A DNA stretch of 64,000 nt from Chionis minor (GCA_013398295.1 VZSF01004794.1:124001-188000), one strand, 5' to 3'; counted from the stretch's first letter, positions 11,946-23,796 are shown. The notes: generated from the sequence alone by a model not told the origin. Program-made: numbers and translations.

Positions 11946-14900
11946 ACTCACATGTGGTGCATCAGGACCAAAGGAAGGATATATAGAGTCCTAGGGATGG
12001 AAACAGGTGCTTCTGTCAAAGAGAGAGTCAAGAGGATGCATAGAGCTAGAGGACAGCAAGAAAACAGAATTTGGAGAGTCATGTTCGTGACAGAATGTTG
12101 TTGAAGAAAACACTGCAGACATAACAGGACTTTTCACATTTTTTCACTGATTTTGCTGAAAATAATTTTTTCATGTCATCTAATGAAAATCTGAAGCGAA
12201 GGGCTCCATTTCATACATAGGACAATAAATAAGAAGATTTAGTCATAATCATAAGTATTTTGTAACACCATATATTTGCAGGAAGAATTTGTGTGAAGAA
12301 AATAATATTCCTGAATGAACTCAGAAAGCTTTTATGAATTTAAACAGTGTTTGGCTAATAGTTCTACCCTTGAAAATGTAAGAAAGCATTTTTACAAAGA
12401 AATATACTTAGTTTTGACATATTTCTATTTTTTGTTTTTAATTATTCATCTAGAAATGTTACTAAATACAATTTTTGAAAGAAATAGACATTGATAAGAA
12501 AAATTAAAATCAATTTAAGCCAACAGAAATCTTTTGTTCAAAGTGACATAATTTCAGAATTTTAACTACAAGGAGCAGAGAGGACTGTCTCATGCTTTTC
12601 TCTGGAATGTTAAATTCAGCTAAAAAATCAGTTATTCACACAGCTCTAGTTAAGACAAAAATACTTCATGAACACTATTAAATAAGTTTCAACATCTATA
12701 AAATCTTAACATCTTTCTGTTTCACAGAATGTTTTACAGTTTTAGTCTTAAGAAACAAAAGCTTATGAAGTGCTGGGTATAATAGCAGACTAAGATTCCC
12801 TCATGAATTCAAGAACTAGTATAAGCCTTCTGATTTTTCCAGTGTATTTCAGTTCTGGAAACATTTTGTAAATTATATTAGTGCTAATCCACTGTGGGAT
12901 AAATGGATATAATAGAATATGAAGAAATGCAATTATGATTTCCTGTGTACAATTTAATAATTCCAAAATGCGAGTGCTTCTCTTTACAGGCAGATATGCC
13001 TTACTCCATAACTTTAGAGATTATTATGAGCACCGAAATATAGGGTACATTAACATCTGATAGAACTGTACTATAACTGTCTACACATCAAAGAATTATT
13101 GGAAACTCATTCATTTTTCCAAGAAATCAGGTTAACCTATGAAGCAACCTTCAGCTCCAAGACAAAACTACTTCTAGTGTATGAGATAATTTATTTAGAG
13201 CTTGCTTAGATGCCTTTATGTCACGCTACAATCTGCAGCGTGAACATATCAACATACTAGGAATGTTTGGCTGGGCTGATGAAAATTATTAGATCAGGTT
13301 AGGATCAGGTTGGATTAGGTTTATTTAGGCAAAGATACAGCAATTCAGTAGCAGGCATGTCACAAAAGACTCAGTAAAGTCTATAAAATGGCCAGAACAA
13401 CCATGGCAAGGCACATTGTTTGTTTTAGGTCAAGATGTTAGGAAGCATAATAAACACATACATCATTTGGAGTGTTGGTCCAAATTTAGCAGGTTTTTCT
13501 GGCTCATCCTACTCAGTCTTATGAGTCTGATGTTCAAAAAATTATATATGCTACTTCTCCCAGAAACACTAGCAACAAACCCAGAAGTCAAAGGGCTAGA
13601 GTAACTAATGTGACTGACACTCTTAATAGGACACCTCGAATGAACTTTGTCAAGGATTTGGATTAATTAGTTAATGGATTAATTAGTTAATGGATTAATT
13701 AGTTAATATTATACCCCAGGGAAGGTATTATTAGCAGAAGCATGGGTGATGTGTCTTAAGGACATGTAATAATTAATAATAAAGGTAAACAAAAAATGTC
13801 CTTTTTGTAACTGTACAAAATACTAGCTGGCAGCAAAGGTAACCTGATGAAAATGCTGTATTACCAGCTGTATTGCCACCATTAGTGTGCACCAGCCTTG
13901 TCAGCAACTGCTCAATGCTGGGAGCCAGCCAGACCATTTTGGCCAATCTCTACTCATCAGAGTGCAATGTAATTTGGGAACTACCATATGGCAATAAACA
14001 TGGCTACACAGATACAGTACAGCCCCTCTATCACAACGTTATTAGGCGCTAAGAACATTATGTGACAAAAAGAGAGCAGGCTGTCTAGGGTTGCCTTGCT
14101 GCTGCCTACATATATGAAATACGTTAGCATAATGTTTTGCTTTCAAACCTCAGAGAGATAAGTATCCTTTCTGAAATTGAATGAACAAATATTTCATTGC
14201 TGTAGTCAGTTTTAATACAGAAATCCTTCCATGTGTATGGTTAAAGAACTGATATGAGTCTGAGGGATAAAGCTGAAATGCTTACAACCTACACAAAAGC
14301 TCACAGACAGAGTCTCTTACATAGTGAGATTGGTCACATTTCCTTCCACAGAAAACATTGTTTACACCATTCTGATGTGTTCGGGAACACTGAAGAACTT
14401 AGGTTGATGTGTTTAAAGCAGAAATATTTAAAGCCTGATAGAATCTGATGCGTGTGCAATACTTTTTTTTTTTTTTCTTTTTTTCTTTTCTGCCCCGTAC
14501 ATCTGTTGGGAAGCTACGGTGAGCCTCTAATAACATAAACTGGCTTCTGTTTTCTCTTGTCTTTCAGTATTATGCTTAAAGTGCAGCTACCTGCTGAGAC
14601 AATAAACATGACTTCCCATGACTTTTCAGTAAATGACACTCACTTCTGAGGCCCCAGGGTATAGTCAATCTAAAATATAGATATGAGGGCTGGAATTAGA
14701 AATTTCATGATCAGCCAAGTGTACTTATAGCAGCTACATTTTGAAGGGGCATTCTTTCATCTATTAATTATATTCTACTTCCCCCTCTCACCAATACTAG
14801 CGACTCATCATTTTACATATTTAATGGAACATGACTAAAAATACATCAGAAAATTAATCGGTATTCATACTGTACCAAAGAATTTTTCAGAGTTACCGTT

Positions 14901-15789
14901 TATTTCTTTTAGACAGGCTGCTAAGTCTTGGAAATTCTAGAAACAAAAGGAGAGGACTTACAAAAAAAAATTATTATGACAAGATAGCTGCAGGATATAA
15001 CAGAAAATCAGTGTTCACTGCATAGCACAGTTCAATATAGAAAGTAATTTCCCAATCTTTTTCTGTATCTTTGGCTGCCTACTTCCTTACATGTCATATA
15101 TCACAATACAGATTTTGCAAAGTAGATTGCACAGCGACACTGCCAACCTCCCTAGGCCTCATCTTTAAAGTTAAAAAGATATAGAAATGGAGAGGAAGTA
15201 TGCTGATTCATTTTAGTGATACTTTGATATTGTTGACTCCTCAAAATAAAGAATACAAAACGTAGACTCAAGTGAATAGAGTGTACTGTAAGGAAAACTT
15301 ACTATTTTTCTGCAGTTTTCATGCTGAGTATATCAGAACTTAATCATTTATTTAAAAAGGTATGTCCTCCCCCTGTATCTGTGAAAGGACATTCTTTTAA
15401 AGTATTAAATTTTAAAATGCGATTGATAATCAGGAAGACAAAACAAACAGAGAAAAAAAATTGCTTCTTTACTTATGAAGAGTTTTTGATCCTAAAAGCT
15501 TCACTCATCTGCACTAGGGAAAGTAGGATTTACAGATGCCTGTACTGGAATTAAAAGTGAGGGAACATGAAAATTTTTGGGAATTTATCCATGGTAGATT
15601 TTCTGGTTTACACTGTACCATGAAATGGCTGGGTATATTCACCTTTGCTGCAAAAGCTACTAGCATGCATGCATCCAAATTAAAGACAGTAGAAAATATT
15701 AATTATTGCACATGGAATATGTTTAGAAAATTGACTAGAAGTGAGAGAAGATTTTGCTCTTCTCTGAAAACAAATTAATGGCATGGGAC
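11946..15789. other. Unique sequence, no gene recognised
   Basis: AT-rich sequence without a gene that I can support. It contains the 16-bp triplicate at 13660-13707 and a T-rich run at 14463-14490. The open frames at 15321-15554 and 15536-15778, just upstream of the CR1 copy, have no recognisable domains. Confidence 0.45.
13660..13707. repeat. 16-bp tandem repeat, three exact copies
   Basis: GGATTAATTAGTTAAT is repeated exactly three times, at 13660-13675, 13676-13691 and 13692-13707. The unit contains the homeodomain-type core TTAATTAG or TAAT. This may be no more than AT-rich slippage. Confidence 0.95.
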
Positions 15790-15838
15790 AGGATGGCATT
15801 GGAATCTCCACCCTTTACTGGATGCAGAGGGGAAGTTT

Positions 15839-16762
15839 GTGAACAAGGATGAGCAGAAGGCTGAGGTACTTAATGCCTTCTCCGTTTCAGTCTTCAATAG
15901 CAAACCCAGTTATCCTCAGGGTATTCACCCCACTGAGCTAGAAGACAAGTTTGGAGAACAGAATAAACCCCCCATAATCCAGGAGGAAGCAATTAGTGAC
16001 CTGCTATGCCAACTGAATAGTCACAAATCTATGGGACCAGATGGTATCCATCCAAGAGTGCTGAGGGAGCTGGTGGAGGAGGTTGTCAAGCCGCTCTACA
16101 TCATTTATTGGCGGTCATGGCCAACAGGGGAGGTCCGAGACAACTGGAGGCTTGTTAATGTAACACCCATTTACAAGAAGGGCCAGAAGGAGGATTCAGG
16201 TAACTACAGACCTGTCAGCCTGACCTCAGTACCAGGAAAGATTATGGAACAATTCATCCTGAGCGTACTCACACAGCATGTGAAGGACAATCAGGGGATC
16301 AGGCCCAGCCAACGTGGGTTCATGAAAGGCAAGTCCTGCTTGACCAACCGGATCTCCTTTTATGACCAGGTGACCCGCCTGGTGGATAAGGGAAAGGCTG
16401 TGGATGTTGTCTATTTGGACTTCAGTAAGGCCTTTGACACAGTCTCTCACAGCATTCTGCTAGAGAAGCTGGCAGCCCATGACATTGACAGGTGGACTCT
16501 TCACTGGGTTAAAAACTGGCTGGATGGCCGAGCCCAGAGAGTTGTGGTGAACAGCACTGAATCCAGTGGGCTGCAGGTCTCAAGCAGTGATCCTCATGGC
16601 TCAGCTTTGGGGACAGTTTTGTTTAATATTTTTATTGATGATCTGGATGAGGGGATTGAGTGCACCCTCAGTAAGTTTGCAGGCGACACCAAATTAAGTG
16701 GGAGTGTTGATCTGCTTGAGGGTAGGAAGGCTCTGCAGAGAGATCTGGACAGGCTAGACTGA
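15839..16762 (+). pseudogene. CR1 reverse transcriptase domain (copy 2)
   Basis: A 307-codon frame encodes the N-terminal linker and RT domain of CR1 ORF2. Visible blocks are [13 protein letters not shown] (residues 2-14), [17 protein letters not shown] (about 62-78), VTPIYKKG then [20 protein letters not shown] (about 109-142), a GFMKGKSC block, motif A as [13 protein letters not shown], and [19 protein letters not shown]. The catalytic block reads FAGDTKL, so the first aspartate of FADD is glycine. Motif B is also damaged: [10 protein letters not shown] stands where SGVPQGS is expected. The frame ends at a TGA after RLD. The real element frame extends upstream of the first methionine, so 15839 is only the first ATG. 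Confidence 0.95.
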
Positions 16763-17375
16763 CGGTCTAAAGCCAGTTGTTTGAGGTTCAACAAGGCCAA
16801 GTGCCAGGTCCTGCACTTGGGCCACAACGACTCCCAGGCAGCGCTACAGGCTTGGGGAGGAGGGGCTGGAAAGCTGCCTGGCAGAAAAGGATCTGGGGGT
16901 CCTGGTGGACAGTCAGCTGAACATGAGCCAGCAGTGTGCCCAGGTGGCCAAGAAGGCCAGTGGCATCCTGGGCTGTATCAAGAATGGTGTGTCCAGCAGG
17001 AGCAGGGAAGTGATTATGCCCCTGTACTCAGCACTGGTGAGGCCGCAGCTTGAGTACTGTGTTCAGTTTTGGGCACCGCAGTATCGGAGAGACACTGAGG
17101 TGCTGGAGTGTGTCCAGAGAAGGGCAAAGAAGCTGGTGAGGGGTCTAGAGAACAAGTCTTATGAGGAACAGCTGAAGGAATTGGGATTGTTTAGCTTGGA
17201 GAAAAGGAGGCTCAGGGAAGACTTTATTGCTCTTTACAACTACCTGAAAGGAGGTTGCAGCAAGGTGGGAGTTGATCTTGTCTCCCAAGTAACAAGTGAT
17301 AGAACAAGAGGAAACAGCCTCAAGTTACACCAGGGGAGGTTTAGATTGGATATTAGGAAAAACTTCTTTACGTAA
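16763..17375 (+). pseudogene. CR1 ORF2 C-terminal region, stop and frameshift (copy 2)
   Basis: After the TGA at 16760-16762 the same frame continues as [18 protein letters not shown]. It then shifts by one base near 16840-16860 into the frame read from 16905. That frame holds [71 protein letters not shown] and SDRTRGN, the ordered C-terminal blocks of CR1 ORF2. A stop follows at 17373-17375, and more CR1-like codons lie beyond it. These features show decay of a once continuous ORF2. Confidence 0.94.
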
Positions 17376-17564
17376 AGGGTTGTCAAACATTAGAACAGGC
17401 TGCAAAGGGCAGTGATGGAATCGCCATCCCTGAAGGTATTTAAAAGACAGGTAGACATGGTGTTTAGGAAAATGGTTTAGTGGTCTTTTTGGCAGTGTTG
17501 GGTTATGGTTGGACTTGATGATCTTGAAGGTCTCTTCCAACCTAAGTGATTCTGTGATTCTGTA

Positions 17565-17636
17565 GGATGGGATGGGATGGGATGGGATGGGATGGGATGG
17601 GATGGGATGGGATGGGATGGGATGGGATGGGACGGG
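17565..17636. repeat. (GGGAT)n pentanucleotide microsatellite
   Basis: About 14 near-perfect GGATG/GGGAT units follow directly on the CR1 3' tail, with one variant unit (GACGG) at the distal end. Minus-strand frames across it give proline-serine-histidine repeats (17325-17815) that are simple-repeat artefacts. The array probably grew from the CR1 terminal repeat. Confidence 0.97.
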
Positions 17637-19779
17637 AATGAAAAGAAGCTGCTTGAAAAGGACACAGAAGTTGCGTATTCTGCTTGGCACGTAGAAGGAA
17701 ATAGATCATGAGACCTTTGTTGCCCGGCTATGAGGGAAAGGGGAATATATAATTTAGTTTTAAAACCAATGAAAATTGAAGAAGTGTGCAGAGAGTGAAG
17801 AATTCTCTGGTTCACTAAAAGAGCATGATCTGAAGATTTTCAATCATCTTGGAAGGTATGACACCAATCGAATGAACACTGATATCTGGCAAGAAAAGTT
17901 ATGCACTGAAATGCTGGCAAGAAATATTTTTGCCGTGGTATAAATAAAAGCACCCTTTAGAAACTCTCTTAAGTCAGTCAGTCTATGTCTTTAATTTATC
18001 TACCACATAATGTTGAAGAGTTAAATCATGCCATAAATTCTTCTTTTTTTTTTCTTTAATCTAGAGCAATGGATATGACAAAAAGATTAAAGCTTTCAGA
18101 AGTGTGTAATTTATTAGGGAACCTAAAGATCAGAAATCTCCAAAAGAACTAACCATATAATGAACCATTATTTGGAGAAGAAAATGGAGCTTCACCTTTC
18201 TAAGCACACTAATCCTGCCATGGAGCACCACATAGTTTCTCCTTGCTTGCTCTAGCCCTATGAATCCTTAATTAATCTATGCAAATTGGAACAACTTCAA
18301 AAGCAGGATGTTAGAAGAACCTTGCCCCAAAAACCTCACGAGCTTGGTGATGAGGTATGCAAAAGAGAAATGTTCATATCCTCAGAATTTCCTAGCCAGT
18401 GAAAGGCCAGAACTTGTCAGCTGTTTTTAGATGGGTGTTTTGGATACCTGCGGGGCTGTTGGATAAAAGGGAGAAGCACTCACTCTTTGTATAGCACTAT
18501 TTTACGAGAAACTTCAGACACATACTTCCAGAATAAAGACACTTCAAGTCAAAATAAAAATGTTATGTCCATGAGACATTCATAATTTCAGACACAGCCT
18601 TTTATAATAAATAAAGTCCTCAGAAATAATCTCAGATTTATGGGACTCTTTTCCAAAGCACTTAAGAATTTTCACAAATTATTCTACTTCTAGATTACAT
18701 CCTGTGGTATTTTACCTACAATAAAACACACAAAAAAAGCCCAAGTAAAATACTGGACTCAGATGGGAAAATGAAACAGAGCAAGTAGTGATGAGTCTTT
18801 TAAAGTTTTTAAGGTGTTTGGAAAAGACCACTATGATCATATTACAGAACACAAGCCATATTGGTAAATTTCAGATTAGATAGAAACCCAGTAGGATATT
18901 TCAAGGATGTATAAAAAGGACACTTTGAAAGATCAGCTTCTCAAATCTATGAGTACCTTAACTGACAAAATTACGAAGCTTTGTATTCTAGAATAGTGCT
19001 CAGTGGAAACCAGGATGCAAATAACACTTTAGGCTATGCTAATTCATACCCTTTTCAGGTATTAACATGCAAAATATTTGATAAGAAGATGATAATCATG
19101 TAATTTATATTGCCATTATTATTATTACAGGCCCAAATGATGTAGGTTTTTAATGTTTATGATGTAAATTGCCACCAAAAGAAGGATTTTCTTTGTGGAA
19201 AGACTAGTGCATTATTTCATTTATTGCTAAAATTTATTACAATAATATACCACAAGCTTGCATTTTAATAGGGATAATTAAACAAAATGTCAATCTAGTT
19301 ATCTATTCCTGAATTGTTTGGAGGATAATTGCTAGGAAAGTTACGTGTGTAAAGTAGGTTGTGCAGGAGGAATTTACATAGAAAACAAAGTCATATATTA
19401 CGGAACATGATTGTTCAGTTTGTCCACTTTAGCATGTAGAACAAAACCTACACTATTACCACAGATCTCTTGAATGCACAAAAGCATTATTTCTGCCCTA
19501 GCAAGTAAGTATCATAGTTCAATTCTTTTATTCCTCTTTTTCTGCAGTTACATTTCAGTGCCTCCTTTCCTCCTTTGCTCTTTACCATTCAATAATGTTA
19601 TGCTTTCTCCATAATCCTTCATACATCTATGTACACCTGAAAAGGTACTGCAAAGGAAACTGGAAATTAGAAACAAGGAAGTTGATGTAGTGTTTCCAGC
19701 GTGCCAAACATTTATATTTTCAAGAATTTTGTATTACTGCATGAGATTAATTCACCAGTATATTTTATCAATTGGAAAA

Positions 19780-20010
19780 GACATTAAATTCATTAAAATC
19801 TTAGAGATTTATATTAACTAGATCTTTTAAAATTTGTTTTAATTTAACAATAAATTAATTGTTAAATAATTTACTTATTATTATTTTATTACATATATTT
19901 TAATCGATTTGTTTAATTAACAATTAGTTACAATAAATAATAACAATAACAATCATTCTATGTTATTTTTTAATTATTTATTTATATTATTATTATTATT
20001 ATTAACAACA
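19780..20010. repeat. AT-rich low-complexity region
   Basis: The sequence is almost entirely A and T, with many TTAAT, AATAA and ATTATT words and several short inverted repeats. It ends with an (ATT)n run at 19984-20003. It is best described as low-complexity DNA. Confidence 0.85.
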
Positions 20011-21109
20011 AACGTAGTGTTTTTACTTTTGCATGTAAAGTCTATGAGGATTTTTGACCAGGATTTTTTTTTGGTTAGCCAAAAATATTAATGCAAACTT
20101 CTGATAAAACTCTCAAACTTTAGGTGATACTCACCCTAAAATACGGACTCATCTATGGCTCCTCCAGGCTGATAAATAAGATATATATTACTCTTTTAAA
20201 TTATTGTTTTATTTTTGTTGGAAAGTTTTCATTGGGCTTTTGTTTGAAGTCTGCTTAATTGACCTCTCTGTATAATAAGAGAAAGTGTAAATACATAACT
20301 GCTTGTCACTTCTTTACACTTTACAAACTCTCTGTAATGTAAAGCTCATATCACTTAAGCGGATGAGACAGAGGTTGAAACTTAGGTGTTTTAGTGAGTT
20401 ATATGGGAAGTTTCCGCAGTGCTAACACTTGGCACTAGCCAAGATTTAACTGTGACCTACTTGTATGAATACTGACATTTACCAAATAGTTTTACATGAA
20501 AATATGTTAATGTTGTGAACTGCCTGTGGGAATATATAAAAGAAAAAAAGAAAAAAAAAAAAAGGAAAAAAAGAAAATGAGAAGAGCGAAAGGGACAACT
20601 CAGAAAGAAAAGTAGTAAATAAAGCAGTAACTGAATATCCAATTACAGATCAAAACCCAACAATCTCTGATAGGAGCAAGAGAAGAAAATTTTAATTTTT
20701 GAAATATGAAGATAAAAACTGACATTGTGCAGAACTGGAGAAGTAACAATCCAAGCTGGTCAAGGTAACCCAGTGTTTAAGAAGCTTGGGACTCAGCAGC
20801 TGTAACAAAATGATCGGATTTAGACTTTAAGCAACAGTCCAAATGAATCTAACATGAAGTGACTATTTCCAGGGGAAATTTGAACAATTGGAGATATAAG
20901 TATGAATTATATAGGTAAGATAAAAACTAAAATAATGTGTTAGGCTGTTATTCCAACAAAGATAAGAAACATTGAAGTTTGGATTGTAAACTGTGAAGTA
21001 TAATATTGATATTTTAAGTAAACACAGTGAAAATTAGCTCTCAGAACTTCCCGTCCAATTCCATGGCACTGCTTGTCTGGCATCAAGGGATCCTGCCTGG
21101 AGCTGGCAT

Positions 21110-21147
21110 TTGAAATACTGTACTTGAAATACTGTATTTGAAATACC
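21110..21147. repeat. 14-bp tandem repeat, 2.7 copies
   Basis: TTGAAATACTGTAC at 21110-21123 is followed by TTGAAATACTGTAT at 21124-21137 and a partial TTGAAATACC. This is a minor local tandem duplication. Confidence 0.9.
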
Positions 21148-21742
21148 AAATAACTCAGTTGGCACACCTAAATGAGCATTTAATTATTTAGCACCAATTG
21201 TGTAAATAAAAAAAGGCATAATATTACATACGTTGCCTTTAGCTAATATGCTCAAGGTCCTCTGCTATGACTAGAAGTCATGACCGGTGCCATTTAATGG
21301 ACACTTGCTACAGTTATGTGTGTATGAATCAGAGTTGCTGTTCACTTCATATATTGCCATCCAAATGAGGCATACTTCTGTGTGCAAAGGCAGGTTTCAT
21401 GACTATAGTTTTATTATGGCTATTTCTTATAAAAATTCATTTTGCAAACTGCTTTTAAAACCATTTAAATACCCATTAACTCTCAGTGCAGTATATAAAT
21501 TAGAAAACTGCAGAAAACACTCAGACCAATGAAGGTTCTCTATGGTCTTGGAAAGAGTGTGTTTCTAGTTAATCATCCAATGATATTGCATTGCCTACTT
21601 TGTGTGGCAGGTAAGACGTTAATAAAGAAAAGAAATTAAGCCATAAAGGGACCTCTTTGGTACACCCATGTTAATTATCCTCCCAAGTATTTATCTACAT
21701 AGATACTTTGAATTTTTTTCATATGATTTGCAAGTACTCTTA

Positions 21743-22515
21743 CTATATTTGCTCATGCCTTTGAAGATTTTCGTTAAAGATATTATCATTCCTAATCATT
21801 TTCCCAGTCTCAGAATAGAAATTCCTTGCAACTTGACCTTGGTTATTCTGAAAAAAAAGATGTAAAAATGCACTTTTATGATACTCTGCTGACAAAAGTA
21901 ACAGTTTTTGCAAATAATCTTGAAGGAAAATGAGAATCAAATTGGCTTTAATTGCCAGGGCTTGCTTGAGATCATTTCTTTGAAGACTGGTTGTATTCAA
22001 ATAACTTGGAAAATGAGGGAATTTTACATGAGGAAATGAAAAAGCATAACAAATAGCAGATGCTGTCAGCAGACTGGCATAGATGTTATAGAACAAAAAA
22101 AACATGCCACATGTTTCATGAACTGGAAAGCAAGTCACAATGCTGTCGGTCCTGTCAGCAAAATGATCAGAAACTCCAGACATTTGCTACCTTGTAATCT
22201 TCAGTTTTTAGGAGAAGTCCCTCAGGGTTTTCGGGGTTAAATCTTATGGCAGCAACAGATTGTAAATATACCTCAACCACTGGAGAGCCACCACTCTGTA
22301 AGGAATATATGCTTTGCTGTTCAGAAGGAGACCCATAGTAATTTTCCATGCAACCAACCTCCATATAACAAAAGACAGCCACGTGTACTGTTATTACATA
22401 CAGCTGCAGATACTTACGTTTGTGGCCTCTGATGCCAAGCTACTGTATACCGAGGGATGCAGAAGGGTGGGAAAATGAACATGTACTTCAGTGATCAGAA
22501 ACGAAAGATGTTTCC
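21743..22515 (-). CDS. Candidate 3' part of an unrecognised multi-exon gene
   Basis: Three exon-like segments on the minus strand fit together. Segment 1 (22515-22418, 98 bp) has a pyrimidine-rich acceptor ending CTCCTAG and a strong donor GTAAGTAT. It reads KHLSFLITEVHVHFP up to SLASEATN. Segment 2 (22295-22191, 105 bp) has acceptor ATTCCTTACAG and donor AAG|GTAGCA, and reads SGGSPVVEVYLQSVAAIRFN up to KTEDYK. Segment 3 (21847-21743) has acceptor TCTTTTTTTTCAG, reads NNQGQVARNFYSETG and ends RHEQI then TAG. All junctions fall in phase 0, giving about 101 residues. The first intron is 122 bp and the second 343 bp. An AATAAA on the minus strand lies about 330 bases past the stop (21416-21411). 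I do not recognise the protein and see no transmembrane segment. Each segment alone could be chance; the matching phases and splice sites raise the odds. The upstream exons are not identified. Confidence 0.3.
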
Positions 22516-23607
22516 CTAGGAGCAGAAGAAATGCAAGATCTTGCCTCCCTAAAGCCCTCACATTTTTGCCAAGATTATAGGCAGAATTAGTGGATAAAAG
22601 AGAACACACTAGATAATAAAAGACATCCTCCCTACAGTTTTCTTTTGCCTGGAGGATGAATTGCTCCAGTAGTTGGCCTCCCTGCCTTTCATGATGAGGT
22701 CAAGAAACTTGCTGTCACTACCACTGTTATGATTAATGATCCAACTGGTAGTGACAGTAATCAAACCATAGTCTCTGGAGTATAGCTTGATTGTGCTAGT
22801 CTCCCAGTGGCTTGAGTCACTACACTGGCAGGGGATCTGTCTGCTTCTGCTACAGGCATCTTCTTGTGTCCTTCTTGAAGCAACTTTTCATGAAAGTGCA
22901 GGTGAAACCAGAACGAGTCATGACTATTAAGAAGAATAAAACATTAAATTAATTTTTTAAAAACTAAATGACAAAAAACCTTTGTGGCAATTGGAAAAAT
23001 ACTGCATAATGAATAATTAAACTATTAATAATATAATCCTCTTAAAAGCATAGAACTTCTAGTTGAGAAGATTAAGCATTTAACAGCTTCTGGTACAATG
23101 AAAGCTGTATAAGGGAAGAAGCTGAGTTTCCTGCTGCCTTTCTTCCTTCTCCTTTTTTGTAACAAATTTTCAGCACATTCACTTTAATGATATTTTAATA
23201 AACGTTCATTAGTTGAGCATAAAAAAAAATCTGTACATAAGGTTTAGTAGGTAAAAGGTTAATATCAAAAATATCACATTAGCTACACAGTGGCAACGAA
23301 TAAAGAGTTAACTTTTCACACTGGGATGGTGGCAAAGTCCACTGAAAACCAGAAGGAGAAGACAGAACACAGAAAAGGAGATGACAGTTGAAAAGAAAGA
23401 GACTGATAATAAGGTTATACAAAAATAACAATGGAAAAAACTATTAAACCTGCTATATTCTCAGAAAAAAAATTCAGCTTCCATCTGGCTAAATGCTATC
23501 TAAATTAATTCTCTGAAACACACAGAAGATACAGTACTAGAAATAGAAGGTACTTACAATATTCTTGTATCTACTTCACAAGTCAACTCTTACCTTTTAT
23601 TTCTCAG
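22516..23607. other. No gene established; long open stretch on minus strand
   Basis: On the minus strand, roughly 22890-22613, there is an open stretch of about 90 codons without a good start. It includes CQCSDSSHWETSTIKLY and SKFLDLIMKGREANYW and lies just upstream of the candidate exons. A different frame over its 5' part follows an acceptor-like TTCTTCTTAATAG. I could not join either one in phase to the exon at 22515. The rest is AT-rich and featureless. Confidence 0.25.
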
Positions 23608-23796
23608 TATTTGAAGTTGTCTGTCCAGGCCTACCCCATGGCAGCCGGAGTTTTAACACATCATGCTGCCATGAGGGAGACTAGGCGAAAGGAAATGCTG
23701 AACGTGCTTGCATTGGCAAGTCACAAGCGAGCACATGCAGAAAATAACACCATGTTTGTGGAGAGAACAAGGGAAAGATCACTGGAGGCAGCCTAA
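23608..23796 (+). CDS. Candidate terminal exon, unrecognised
   Basis: A strong acceptor (CTTACCTTTTATTTCTCAG) at 23589-23607 precedes an open frame of 62 codons starting YLKLSVQAYPMAAG. It continues with a charged helical part, RETRRKEMLNVLALASHKRA, and ends ERSLEAA then TAA. The region is richer in CpG and GC than its flanks. I do not recognise a family. Upstream exons were not identified, and no AATAAA lies close to the stop. It may be a chance frame or a non-coding exon. Confidence 0.2.
   Translation, partial: YLKLSVQAYPMAAGVLTHHAAMRETRRKEMLNVLALASHKRAHAENNTMFVERTRERSLEAA

Larger units (their letters stand above)
15790..17564 (+). mobile_element. CR1 LINE, 5'-truncated copy 2
   Basis: This is a CR1 retrotransposon copy on the plus strand. 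It starts just upstream of the reverse transcriptase (readable as [18 protein letters not shown] from about 15812) and runs through the whole ORF2 C-terminus and 3' UTR. It ends with the 3' motif GGTTGGACTTGATGATCTTG, CTTCCAACCT and GATTCTGTGATTCTGT at 17548-17563. A long uninterrupted RT frame makes it look like the best preserved of the three copies. It is still inactive: one catalytic aspartate is lost, and there is an in-frame TGA, a frameshift near 16840-16860 and a further stop at 17373. The 3' UTR resembles copy 1 (6247-7715) rather than copy 3. Confidence 0.96.
17637..21742. other. Unique AT-rich sequence, no gene recognised
   Basis: No gene supported. Contents include a strongly AT-rich stretch at about 19780-20010 with TTAATT and TAATAA words, an (ATT)n run at 19984-20003, a purine-rich A/G run near 20541-20580, and a short tandem repeat at 21110-21147. 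Plus-strand frames near 21287-21532 have no recognisable domain. Confidence 0.45.

Noticed and set aside
17325..17815. Minus-strand frames with proline-serine-histidine repeats
   Set aside because: They are translations of the (GGGAT)n microsatellite and CR1 tail, not a repeat protein.
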